From NCBI RefSeq assembly GCF_001428825.1, contig NZ_LMIT01000011.1, forward strand, positions 229,859-293,858: a stretch of DNA of 64,000 bases. The letters run 5' to 3'. Below are positions 35,581-44,177 of this stretch, in pieces. How positions within the stretch are numbered: position 1 is the first letter of the stretch; the number at the start of each line of letters is the position of its first letter. The stretch is from Nocardioides sp. Root240. Lineage in GTDB: Bacteria > Actinomycetota > Actinomycetes > Propionibacteriales > Nocardioidaceae. The notes beneath the pieces are model-generated. The model was not told the origin of the DNA, did no database searches, and was given only the letters and a program-made list of their open reading frames with translations. Both the position numbers and the translations under genes were made by a program.

Positions 35581-36664
35581 GCGCCTCCGGGCAGCCCGGC
35601 TCGTCGCGCCACGGGTGGAGGTAGGCCCCGTCACGCTGCTCGATGCCGGGTCCGTCGATCTCCGCGACGAGGCGGGCGAGGTCGTCGCGCCGGTCCTGCG
35701 CGACCAGCCAGCCCATCAGCCGCTGCCCGGGCGGGAGGTCGACGAGCTCGAACGGCACCGTGGCGTCGTTCCACAGCCGCAGCACGCCCTCGCGCAGCGC
35801 GGCCCAGTAGCGGTCCGGCTCCTGCGTGCCCGGCGCGACCGCCGCCCGGAAGTGCTCCCACATGTCGATCGGGAGGATCCGGCGGTACATCGTGTCGACC
35901 AGCACCGGGTTGCCGTACGCCGTCACCCGGTCGAGCGCGAGGTACTTGGTCCGCAACCGGTCGGCGAGGTTGTCCAGCCGGCCGCGACGGTTCGTCGACG
36001 AGGACAGGTCGCCCCGGACGTACCAGTCGTAGACGACCTCGGTCAGCACGTCGAAGCTGCGGGCCGCGAGGAAGGCGTCGGCCGAGTAGACCTGGTCCTC
36101 GTAGTTGTGGATGCCGACCGGGAAGGACAGGCCGGCCGTGCGCCAGAAGTCGTGGCGGAAGACCTTGTTGCAGGGGAAGACGTCGGCCAGCAGCAGCGGT
36201 GCGTCGTCGATCCGGACGCCCAGGCGCTGCTCGGCGTGGTTGCGGGCCAGCAGCGGCGGCCGGTGCCGCACCCCCTGCTCGTCGACGCGCTCCATCATCC
36301 CGACGGCGAAGTCCGAGCCGGTGCGGTCCAGGCTGCGCAGCAGCGGCGCCCACGCCCCGGCCGGCAGGAAGTCGTCGGGGTCGACGAAGGTGACCAGGTC
36401 CCCCGTGCAGCGCTCGAGCCCCACGTTGCGCGCCACCGACACCCCGGCGTTCTCCTGGCGGACCAGGGTCACCTCCGGGTGCCGCGCGGCGTACGTCGCG
36501 ACCAGGTCACCCGACCCGTCGGTCGACCCGTCGTCGACGACCACCACGTCGAGGTCGACCCGGGGCTGGGCGAGCACGCTGTCGAGGCTGCGGACGACGT
36601 ACGGCGCCTGGTTGTGGAGCGGGACCACCACGCTGAGCCGGGGGCGCGTCCGTCGTCTCCACAT
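35558..36664 (-). CDS. family 2 glycosyltransferase
   Basis: The 368-residue protein has a GT-A catalytic domain at its N-terminus: LSVVVPLHNQAPYVVRSLDSVL, VVVVDDGSTDGS (first DD), ENAGVSVARNVGLE, and VTFVDPDDFL carrying the DxD-type metal site. It should transfer a sugar from a nucleotide donor to a surface glycan. The C-terminal half (KVFRHDFWRTAGLSFPV, NYEDQVYSADAFLAA) resembles GT2 enzymes of wall-polymer clusters. The ATG at 36664 follows TATGCT at eight bases. It is transcribed opposite to both flanking genes. Confidence 0.85.
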   Translation of the reverse strand: MWRRRTRPRLSVVVPLHNQAPYVVRSLDSVLAQPRVDLDVVVVDDGSTDGSGDLVATYAARHPEVTLVRQENAGVSVARNVGLERCTGDLVTFVDPDDFLPAGAWAPLLRSLDRTGSDFAVGMMERVDEQGVRHRPPLLARNHAEQRLGVRIDDAPLLLADVFPCNKVFRHDFWRTAGLSFPVGIHNYEDQVYSADAFLAARSFDVLTEVVYDWYVRGDLSSSTNRRGRLDNLADRLRTKYLALDRVTAYGNPVLVDTMYRRILPIDMWEHFRAAVAPGTQEPDRYWAALREGVLRLWNDATVPFELVDLPPGQRLMGWLVAQDRRDDLARLVAEIDGPGIEQRDGAYLHPWRDEPGCPEALSRVRPA

Positions 36665-36752
36665 GGGCACCGAGCATAGGGCGCGCCTGCGCGGGTTTTA
36701 GGGCGGCGGTCGCCCGTCTACTACCCTCGGACGGCACGCCTGGGAGGTCCAC

Positions 36753-38846
36753 TTGGTCAACGGAGACGGTCATCGCACCCGCACCGACATCCAGGGACTC
36801 CGCGCGATCGCCGTCGCGATGGTGGTCGTCTACCACCTCCACCACCCGCTCCTACCGGGTGGATTCGTCGGCGTCGACGTCTTCTTCGTCATCTCCGGCT
36901 TCCTGATCACCGCCCACCTGATCTCGCGCCCACCGCGCCGCCCGCGCGACCTCGCGGACTTCTGGGGACGCCGGATCCGGCGCCTGCTGCCCGCCTCACT
37001 CCTCGTGCTCTCGTGCACCCTCGTCGCGGCCTGGCTGGTGGCGCCCGAGACGCAGTGGGAGGCGACGGCCCGCGACGTCCAGCTGGCCGCGGTCTACGTC
37101 CTCAACTGGGGGCTCGCCGGCCAGGCGGTCGACTACCTCGCCGCCGACAACGTGCCGACCGCGGTGCAGCACTTCTGGTCGCTGTCGGTCGAGGAGCAGT
37201 TCTACTTCATCTGGCCGCTGCTGATCGCCGGCACCGTGCTGGCCGCGCGCCGCCGCCCCCGGGCGACGACCACCGCGCTCGCCGCCACCCTCGGCACCGT
37301 CGTCGTGGCGTCCTTCGTCTTCTCGGTGGCGCGCACCGCGAGCGACCCGGCGGCGGCGTACTTCATCACCCCGACGCGGATCTGGGAGCTCGGGACCGGC
37401 GGTCTCGTGGCCCTGCTGGTGAGCCACCGCGCGCTGCCCGTCACCGATGCCCGGCTGCGCGCGATCGGCTCGTGGGTGGGCATCGCGATGATGGTCGTGA
37501 CCGGCTTCCTCTACTCCAGCGCGACGCCCTTCCCCGGCTACCAGGCCGCCCTCCCCGTCCTCGGTACGGCGCTGGTGATCGCCTGCCGCCCCGATGCCGA
37601 CCTGCCGTTCAGCCCCGGGCGGCTGCTCGCGCTGAGCCCCGTGCGCTGGCTCGGCGACGTGTCGTACTCGGTCTACCTGTGGCACTGGCCGCTGATCGTG
37701 CTCGCGCCCGACGTGCTGGGCCACGAGCCCGGGTGGCGCGCGCTGGTCGTGATCGCCGCGCTCACGCTGGTCCTCGCCGCCGCGTCCGAGCGGATCGTCG
37801 AACGGCCGTTCCGCTCGTCCTCGCTCGTCCGGTTCCGGCGCACCACCTACCTCTCGGCCGTCGCCGCGATGGGCGTCGTCCTGACGCTCGGCTCGGTCGT
37901 GATCCACCAGGTCCGCGACACCGAGGGCCGCGACCGCCAGCAGCTCGCGGAGGCGTTGCGGAACGGCGGCCCCTGCTTCGGCGCGGCGGCGCTCGACGCC
38001 GGCCAGGACTGCGCGCCGACCGCCTACGACGAGCTGGTGCCGTCGCCGGCGCTGGCGGCCAAGGACAAGTCGAAGGCCTACCCCGACATCGGCGGTCGCA
38101 ACTGCTGGTCGTTCACGCCGCGGTTCCCCGACAAGAGGTGCACGTTCGGCGACCCCGACAGCACCGTCACCATCGCGCTGGTCGGCAACTCGCACGCCGG
38201 TCACTGGCTGCCCGCGCTGGAGCGGATCGCGGACGAGCACGGCTGGCGGATCCAGACCTACCTCGCCTCGCAGTGCGCCTTCTCCGAGATCGCGCAGGCG
38301 TTCGACACCGACGCGCACAGCCAGGCCTGCCTGGCGTGGGTGACGCGCACCGCGGCCGCGCTGGTGCGGGACGCCCCCGACCTCGTCGTCACCTCCAACC
38401 GCGTGTCCGTGCGGGCGGCCGGGCAGTCGGACCTCGCGAGCTCGCTCCCGGCGTACGCCGACGGGTTCCGCTCCGTGTTCGGCACGCTGCTCGACGCCGG
38501 CCTGCCGGTGATCGACATCCGCGACACGCCCGCGACCCGCATGGCGACGCCGACCTGCATCGCCGACGCGGGCGACGACTACGCCGAGTGCGACGGCACC
38601 CGGGGCGACTGGCTTCCGGCCGACCCGTCCGTCGACGTCGTCGCCGAGCTGGACAGCCCGCGGCTGCGGCTGGTCGACTTGACCGATCACATCTGCGACG
38701 GCGACACCTGTCGCGTGGTGAACGGCGGCGTGATCACCTACTTCGACGCCTCGCACCTGACCGCGACGTACGCCTACACCCTCGGCCCCTACCTCGCGCC
38801 GCCGATCGAGGCGATGCTGGCCGGGGCCCAGGACAAGAAGGGATGA
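36753..38846 (+). CDS. acyltransferase 3 family protein with C-terminal SGNH-like domain (OafA/OatA type)
   Basis: The 697-residue protein should O-acylate a surface glycan. The N-terminal acyltransferase-3 domain (about residues 8-370; LRAIAVAMVVVYHLHHPLLPGGFVGVDVFFVISGF) has about ten membrane segments and keeps the YHLHH and SVEEQFYFIWPLL motifs. The C-terminal extracellular domain (about 430-690) is SGNH-like: VGNSHAGHWLPAL and a late segment DASHLTATYAYTLGP that supplies the Asp-x-x-His pair. TTG start, set by GGGAGG five bases upstream. The next gene starts one base after its stop, so the two form an operon. Confidence 0.9.
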   Translation: MVNGDGHRTRTDIQGLRAIAVAMVVVYHLHHPLLPGGFVGVDVFFVISGFLITAHLISRPPRRPRDLADFWGRRIRRLLPASLLVLSCTLVAAWLVAPETQWEATARDVQLAAVYVLNWGLAGQAVDYLAADNVPTAVQHFWSLSVEEQFYFIWPLLIAGTVLAARRRPRATTTALAATLGTVVVASFVFSVARTASDPAAAYFITPTRIWELGTGGLVALLVSHRALPVTDARLRAIGSWVGIAMMVVTGFLYSSATPFPGYQAALPVLGTALVIACRPDADLPFSPGRLLALSPVRWLGDVSYSVYLWHWPLIVLAPDVLGHEPGWRALVVIAALTLVLAAASERIVERPFRSSSLVRFRRTTYLSAVAAMGVVLTLGSVVIHQVRDTEGRDRQQLAEALRNGGPCFGAAALDAGQDCAPTAYDELVPSPALAAKDKSKAYPDIGGRNCWSFTPRFPDKRCTFGDPDSTVTIALVGNSHAGHWLPALERIADEHGWRIQTYLASQCAFSEIAQAFDTDAHSQACLAWVTRTAAALVRDAPDLVVTSNRVSVRAAGQSDLASSLPAYADGFRSVFGTLLDAGLPVIDIRDTPATRMATPTCIADAGDDYAECDGTRGDWLPADPSVDVVAELDSPRLRLVDLTDHICDGDTCRVVNGGVITYFDASHLTATYAYTLGPYLAPPIEAMLAGAQDKKG

Positions 38847-38847
38847 C

Positions 38848-41454
38848 ATGACCGCCGACCGGGCACCCCTGTTCAGCATCGTGAGCGCCGTCTACAACGT
38901 CGCCGCGTACCTGCCGGACTTCATCGACTCGATCGAGGCCCAGACCACCGGCCTGGACGACGTCGAGATCGTCATGGTCGACGACGGCTCCACCGACGAC
39001 TCTCCGCGGATCCTCGCCGAGTGGGCCGCGAAGCGCCCCGGCGTCGTCCGCGTCATCACGCAGGAGAACGGCGGCCAGGGCGCCGCCCGCAACCGCGGCA
39101 TCGACGAGTCGACGGGCACCTGGATCACCTTCCCGGACCCCGACGACGTGGTCGAGCCCGACTACCTCGAGGTCGTCCGGACGTTCCTGACCCAGCACCC
39201 CGAGGCGCACATGGTCGCCACCCACCGGCTGATCTGGAACGAGACCAAGGGCACCGTCACCGACCGCCACCCGCTGCGCGCGATGTTCCAGGGCAGCCCG
39301 TGCGTCGACCTCAGCGCGAGCCCCGACCGCTTCCACGGCAGCTCGCCGGCGACCTTCTTCCGGCTCGCGGAGATCCGCGACGGGCAGCTGCGCTTCGACC
39401 ACCGGGTCCGGCCCAACTTCGAGGACGGCCACTTCAACTGCCGCTACCTCTTCCGGTTCCCGAACCCGATCGTCGGCTTCCTCGGCGGCGCGAAGTACCA
39501 CTACCGCAAGCGCACCGACGCGAGCTCGACGCTGCAGACCGCCGGCACGCACCCCGGCCGCTACACCGCCGTCCCCGAGTTCGGCTACCTCGACGTGATC
39601 CGGCGCGGTCGCGAGGCCCACGGGCAGCTGCCGGCGTGGGCCGCGACCTTCCTGCTCTACGAGCTCCAGTGGTACTTCGCCCAGCCCGACCCGAAGGCCG
39701 GGCCGCGCCCGGTCGACGGCGAGGTCGTCGACCGCTTCCACGAGCTCGTCGCCGAGATCCTCGCGGAGATCGACATCCCGGCGTCCACGCCGTACCTGCC
39801 GCCGACGGTGCCGCCGGTCGCCCGCCTCGTCCTCGAGCGCGGGTACGACGCGACGCCCTGGGTCGAGACCCAGGTGCTGCTCAGCGAGCTCGACACCACC
39901 CAGGAGCTGGTGCGCGCCAGCTACTACTACACCGGCGACCTCCCCGAGGAGACCTGGCTCGCCAACGGCCGGCCGCTGGAACCCAAGCACCAGAAGACCC
40001 GCGCCTTCACCTACTACGGCCGGACGCTGCTGCACCAGCGGATCGTGTGGCTCCCGGCCACGGCCACGCTGCAGCTGCTGCGCGACGGCACGGCCGCCGA
40101 CCTCGTCTACGCCCGCGACCCCGGTCCGGTCCGGGTCGCGCCGCCCGGTCAGCTGCGCTGGTGGCTCAGCCCGGCGTCGGCCCGCGCCCGCGCGGAGATC
40201 CCCGGTGAGCTGCAGGTGCGGCAGCCGGTGTCCCGCCTGAGCAAGGTGGCCGACCGGGTGCGCAAGCGCCCCTCCGTCAAGGCGAAGTACGCCGACGCGT
40301 GGGTCTTCATGGACCGCATCCACGACGCCGCGGACAGCGCGGAGATCCTGTTCCGGTACGTCCGCGAGCACCACCCCGAGATCAACGCCTGGTTCGTCCT
40401 CGAGAAGGGCGGCAAGGAGTGGGACCGGTTCCGCTCCGAGGGCCACGGAGACCGGCTGGTGGCCTACAAGTCGCTGCAGTGGCGGGTCCTGATGTCCCAC
40501 GCCGCCCACCTGCTGTCCTCGCACGCCGACGCCGCGATCGTGCAGCCGCTGCCGGTCCTGGAGTTCGTGCACCAGAAGTGGCGCTTCCACTTCCTGCAGC
40601 ACGGCGTGATCAAGGACGACCTCTCCTCCTGGCTCGACCCCAAGCGGATCGACACCTTCGTCGTCAGCACGCCGCAGGAGCTCGCCTCCATCGCCGGTGA
40701 CGACACGTCGTACGTCTTCACGACGAAGGAGGTCGCCCTCACCGGACTGCCCCGCTTCGACCGGCTGCAGCAGGTCGGCGAGCGGTTCGGGCCCGACCAG
40801 CGCGACCTGCTGCTGGTGGCGCCGACGTGGCGCAACAACCTGATGTCGCCGATCAAGGAGAACAGCCAGCGGCGCGAGCTCGACCTCAGCCTGGTCGACA
40901 GCTACTTCGTGCAGCAGTGGATGGCCTACCTCCGCGACGAGCGGCTCGCCGCCGCCTGCCGCGAGCACGGCCTCACCCTGGGCTTCCTGCCACACCCGAA
41001 CCTGCAGCCCCTGCTGCCGCACCTCGACCTGCCGTCGTACGTCACCGCGCTGTCGTACGAGGGCCAGGACCCGCAGGAGCTCTTCGCGCGGGCCCGCGCG
41101 TTCGTCACCGACTTCTCCTCGGTGGCCTTCAACGCGGCCTACCTCGAGCGTCCGGTCGTCTACTACCAGTTCGACGCGGACGTGGTCCTCGGCGGCGGGC
41201 ACGTCGGCCGTGGCGGCTACTACGACTACGAGCGCGACGGCTTCGGCCCGGTCGCCACCGAGGCGGCCGCGGCCGTGACGGCGACGGTCGAGACGCTCGC
41301 CCACGGAGCAGCGCCCGCGCCGGCGTACCAGGCCCGGATCGACGCGACCTTCCCGCACCGTGACGGCGGCAACTGTGCCCGCGTCGTGGAGCGGGTCCGG
41401 TTCACCGAGACGGACCAGAGCAAGCTGCCGCCGGTCAGGACACCCGGCGCTTGA
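38848..41454 (+). CDS. fused GT2 glycosyltransferase / CDP-glycerol glycerophosphotransferase (TagF-like)
   Basis: An 868-residue bifunctional-looking enzyme. The N-terminal GT2 domain (about residues 7-230) has FSIVSAVYNVAAYLPDFIDS, EIVMVDDGSTDDS, GAARNRGID and TFPDPDDVVEPDY. The C-terminal domain (about 470-850) is the TagB/TagF-type glycerophosphotransferase: FLQHGVIKDDLSSWL, GLPRFDRL, LLVAPTWRNNL, FLPHPNLQPLL and the signature DFSSVAFNAAYLERPVVYY. It could polymerise a teichoic-acid-like glycerol- or sugar-phosphate chain. No membrane segment; likely peripheral. It follows the acyltransferase gene in one operon and overlaps the convergent sulfotransferase gene by 20 bases. Confidence 0.88.
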   Translation: MTADRAPLFSIVSAVYNVAAYLPDFIDSIEAQTTGLDDVEIVMVDDGSTDDSPRILAEWAAKRPGVVRVITQENGGQGAARNRGIDESTGTWITFPDPDDVVEPDYLEVVRTFLTQHPEAHMVATHRLIWNETKGTVTDRHPLRAMFQGSPCVDLSASPDRFHGSSPATFFRLAEIRDGQLRFDHRVRPNFEDGHFNCRYLFRFPNPIVGFLGGAKYHYRKRTDASSTLQTAGTHPGRYTAVPEFGYLDVIRRGREAHGQLPAWAATFLLYELQWYFAQPDPKAGPRPVDGEVVDRFHELVAEILAEIDIPASTPYLPPTVPPVARLVLERGYDATPWVETQVLLSELDTTQELVRASYYYTGDLPEETWLANGRPLEPKHQKTRAFTYYGRTLLHQRIVWLPATATLQLLRDGTAADLVYARDPGPVRVAPPGQLRWWLSPASARARAEIPGELQVRQPVSRLSKVADRVRKRPSVKAKYADAWVFMDRIHDAADSAEILFRYVREHHPEINAWFVLEKGGKEWDRFRSEGHGDRLVAYKSLQWRVLMSHAAHLLSSHADAAIVQPLPVLEFVHQKWRFHFLQHGVIKDDLSSWLDPKRIDTFVVSTPQELASIAGDDTSYVFTTKEVALTGLPRFDRLQQVGERFGPDQRDLLLVAPTWRNNLMSPIKENSQRRELDLSLVDSYFVQQWMAYLRDERLAAACREHGLTLGFLPHPNLQPLLPHLDLPSYVTALSYEGQDPQELFARARAFVTDFSSVAFNAAYLERPVVYYQFDADVVLGGGHVGRGGYYDYERDGFGPVATEAAAAVTATVETLAHGAAPAPAYQARIDATFPHRDGGNCARVVERVRFTETDQSKLPPVRTPGA

Positions 41455-42445
41455 TCCTGCCGAGCTGAGCGCGGACCGAGCGGCGCTCGAGCTGGGCGAC
41501 CCGGCGCCGGGCGTCGGCGAGCTCTGCGCGCGCGGCCTCCAGCTCCTCGCCACGGTCACGGGCGATCCGGAAGAGCTCGCCGATCCGCCGGCCGAGCACG
41601 GCCTCCTGCTCGCAGGCGACGAGCGCCGCGGACGACCACGGCTCGGCCGCCTCGGTCTTCGAGAAGTCCCAGAGGTGGCCGAAGCGCTCGAAGTCGGCGG
41701 CGTAGATGGTCTCGATCTTCTCGCGCACGCCGTTCTCGAAGAGCGCGCCGATCGCGCGCAGCGGGGTCGGGTTGGCGCGCGGCAGCTTCACCGGAGGACG
41801 GCCGATCGCGGCCAGGTGGTCGTTGAGGTCGGCCTGGAGCTGCTTGATCTCGCTGATCTCGTAGATCCGCGTGTAGGGGACGGCGTCCTCGGCCAGCATC
41901 TCGACCTGGTCGCGGAAGTGGGCGTCCTTCTCCCGCAGCCAGTGGATCTCGTCCTCGCCCATCAGGTCGACGAACTTGGCGAAGTCCTCGATGACGGTCT
42001 CGGCGGTGAGCGGGTGGCGCGGGTACCACCACTCGCGCGACCACCGGACGCTGAAGGGGTTCTCGATGAGCAGCTTGTTCTGCCACGCGGAGAACAGGCG
42101 CAGGCGCGGGTCCCGGACCACGGCGAACACGAACCAGCCGTTGTCGGGGTGGATCTGCGCGCGCTCGTCCTCCGACAGCGCGTCGAGCCGCGGCGAGACC
42201 TTCCACAGCTCGCGCTTGTGGATCGGCTCCGAGTCGTCGATGTAGGGCATGTCGCGCGCGCGGAAGCCGTCGAGGTCCTCGCCGGCGAGGTCGGCCATCA
42301 TCCACTTCAGGCTCGTGCAGGCGTTCTTGTTGAGAGACTCGAACACCACCTTGGCCTCGGGAGCGAGGTAGGTGCGCCAGACGCCGCCGGAGACCTTCTG
42401 GAGGCCGGTCAGCATTGCATCGTTCAAGGAGCGGCCTTCAGTCAC
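41435..42445 (-). CDS. sulfotransferase family protein with C-terminal coiled coil
   Basis: The 336-residue protein resembles the sulfotransferase family 2 (carbohydrate sulfotransferase) branch. FESLNKNACTSLKWMM (about residues 34-49) is the PAPS 5'-phosphosulfate region and FAVVRDPRLRLFSAW (about 103-117) the 3'-phosphate region. The last 65 residues form a charged coiled coil (EELEAARAELADARRRVAQLE). Its place in a glycan gene cluster suggests that it sulfates the polymer. The GTG at 42445 is six bases from TATGCT, which supports this start over the ATG at residue 11. Both flanking genes are from different pathways. Confidence 0.82.
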   Translation of the reverse strand: MTEGRSLNDAMLTGLQKVSGGVWRTYLAPEAKVVFESLNKNACTSLKWMMADLAGEDLDGFRARDMPYIDDSEPIHKRELWKVSPRLDALSEDERAQIHPDNGWFVFAVVRDPRLRLFSAWQNKLLIENPFSVRWSREWWYPRHPLTAETVIEDFAKFVDLMGEDEIHWLREKDAHFRDQVEMLAEDAVPYTRIYEISEIKQLQADLNDHLAAIGRPPVKLPRANPTPLRAIGALFENGVREKIETIYAADFERFGHLWDFSKTEAAEPWSSAALVACEQEAVLGRRIGELFRIARDRGEELEAARAELADARRRVAQLERRSVRAQLGRIKRRVS

Positions 42446-42451
42446 CCGGCC

Positions 42452-42457
42452 AGCATA
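42452..42457 (-). promoter_or_regulatory. candidate -10 box of the island A sulfotransferase (TATGCT)
   Basis: TATGCT lies six bases before the GTG, between coaX and the sulfotransferase gene, giving the latter its own leaderless transcript. Confidence 0.4.
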
Positions 42458-42479
42458 GGAGATGCCCTGCCGGTACCGA

Positions 42480-43253
42480 TCAGGCGTTGCGCGCGTAGAC
42501 GAGCCCGAGGCCGCGCAGGGTCAACCACGGGGCGTGCGCGGTGAAGCAGCGGCACTCGTCGAGCACCAACGGTGCGAGGTAGCCCGTGGCGATGACCGTC
42601 ACCTCGTCGCGCGGTACGTCGAGCGCGGCAGCGAGCCGCTCGACCATCCCCTCGACCTGGCTGGCCACGCCGAACACCATGCCCGACTGCAGGGCCTCGA
42701 CCGTGTTCTTGCCGATGACACCGCGGGGACGCACGAGCTCGACCATCCGCAGCTGGGCCCCGCCCCGGCTGAGCGCCTCGAGCGAGATCTCGATGCCGGG
42801 CGTGATGGCGCCGCCGACGTACCGGCCCGCGGGGTCGACGACGTCGAAGGTCGTCGCCGTGCCGCCGAAGTCGACGACGACCGCCGGGCCGCCGAAGTCG
42901 GAGGCGGCCGCGAGGGCGTTGATGATCCGGTCGCTGCCGACCTCGCGCGGGTTGTCGACCGCGATCGGGACGCCGGTGCGGATGCCCGGCTCGACGATCA
43001 CCCGCGGCACGTCGGGGAAGTGGCCGCCGAGCATCTCGCGCCAGGCGTTCAGCACGGACGGGACCGTCGCGCAGACCGCGACGCCGGTGACCTCGGCCTC
43101 GCGGCGTCCCAGCAGGCCGCGCAGCAGCACGGCCCACTCGTCGGGGGTGCGGTGCTCGTTGGTCGACACGCGCCAGTCGGCGACGACCTCGCCGTCCTCG
43201 AGCAGCCCGAGGACGGTGTGGGCGTTGCCGATGTCGGCGGCGAGGAGCGTCAC
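42480..43253 (-). CDS. coaX: type III pantothenate kinase
   Basis: CoaX (257 residues) phosphorylates pantothenate, the first step of coenzyme A synthesis, without needing the feedback control of type I kinases. The ASKHA-type signatures are clear: LLAADIGNAHTVLGLLE at the N-terminus with the catalytic Asp, RVSTNEHRTPDEWA, DRIINALAAASDFGGPAVVVDFGGTATTFDVV, and GGAITPGIEI. It is last in a cofactor gene run after panC, panD, nadB and nadC, starting three bases past the nadC stop. This links pantothenate synthesis to its use. Confidence 0.95.
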   Translation of the reverse strand: MTLLAADIGNAHTVLGLLEDGEVVADWRVSTNEHRTPDEWAVLLRGLLGRREAEVTGVAVCATVPSVLNAWREMLGGHFPDVPRVIVEPGIRTGVPIAVDNPREVGSDRIINALAAASDFGGPAVVVDFGGTATTFDVVDPAGRYVGGAITPGIEISLEALSRGGAQLRMVELVRPRGVIGKNTVEALQSGMVFGVASQVEGMVERLAAALDVPRDEVTVIATGYLAPLVLDECRCFTAHAPWLTLRGLGLVYARNA

Positions 43254-43256
43254 GGG

Positions 43257-44177
43257 TCAGCCCTGCGAGGTCCGGAAGTCCAGGCCGAGGTCGAACACGT
43301 CGACGGAGTGGGTGAGCGCGCCGACCGAGATGAAGTCGACCCCGGTCTCGGCAACCTCGCGGGCCCGCTCCAGGGTGAGCCCGCCGGACGCCTCGAGGGT
43401 GGCGTGCCCGCCGGCCTCCGCGTTGATCCGCACGGCCTCGGCCATGTCGGCCGTGCTCATGTTGTCGAGCAGCACCTCGGTGCAGCCGGCGGCCAGGATC
43501 GCGCGCAGCTCGTCGAGGTCCATCACCTCGACCTCGACCCGCAGGCCGGGGTTGGCGGCGACCACGGCCCGGTACGCCGGGACGACGCCCCCGGCAGCAA
43601 CGGCGTGGTTGTCCTTGACCATCGCACGATCGACCAGGCTGAACCGGTGGTTGACGCCGCCGCCGCAGCGCACGGCGTACTTCTGCAGCGCGCGCCAGCC
43701 CGGGAGCGTCTTGCGGGTGTCGAGCACGCGGGCCCGGGTCCCGGCCAGCGCGTCGACCCACTGCGCCGTGGCCGTCGCGACGCCCGAGAGGTGGGAGGCG
43801 AAGTTCAGGGCGGTCCGCTCGGCCGTGAGGACGCCGCGCACCGGGCCGGAGACCGTGAGCACGACGTCGCCGGGGACGACGCGGGTGCCGTCCGGCACCC
43901 GGCCGGTGACCTTCACGGTGTCGCCGAGGGCGTAGACGAAGGCCAGCTCCGCGATCGCGAGGCCGGCGACGACACCGGGCTCGCGGGCGCCGAAGTCGGC
44001 CACCGCCTCGCCCATGTCGGGCATGGCCGCGCTGGTGACGTCGTCGACACCGCCGGGCAGGTCCTCCTCGAACGCGAGCACGACGTGGTCGTAGACCGCC
44101 TGCGGGTCGAGACCGGCGGCCCGGATCTCGTCGACGAGTGCCGAGGGCAGCTCGTCGTAGGGCGTCCGGGCGATCAC
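43257..44177 (-). CDS. nadC: nicotinate-nucleotide diphosphorylase (carboxylating)
   Basis: NadC (306 residues) converts quinolinate and PRPP to nicotinate mononucleotide with loss of CO2 in NAD synthesis. The type II phosphoribosyltransferase features are visible: LAFEEDLPGGVDDVTSAAM, TALNFASHLSGVATATAQWVD, TRKTLPGWRALQKYAVRCGGG, and LDNMSTADMAEAV near the C-terminus. The GTG overlaps the nadB stop by four bases (GTGA). A longer open frame upstream runs through nadB and is not used. With NadB it supplies the last two steps before NaMN; nadA is not in this window. Confidence 0.95.
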   Translation of the reverse strand: MIARTPYDELPSALVDEIRAAGLDPQAVYDHVVLAFEEDLPGGVDDVTSAAMPDMGEAVADFGAREPGVVAGLAIAELAFVYALGDTVKVTGRVPDGTRVVPGDVVLTVSGPVRGVLTAERTALNFASHLSGVATATAQWVDALAGTRARVLDTRKTLPGWRALQKYAVRCGGGVNHRFSLVDRAMVKDNHAVAAGGVVPAYRAVVAANPGLRVEVEVMDLDELRAILAAGCTEVLLDNMSTADMAEAVRINAEAGGHATLEASGGLTLERAREVAETGVDFISVGALTHSVDVFDLGLDFRTSQG

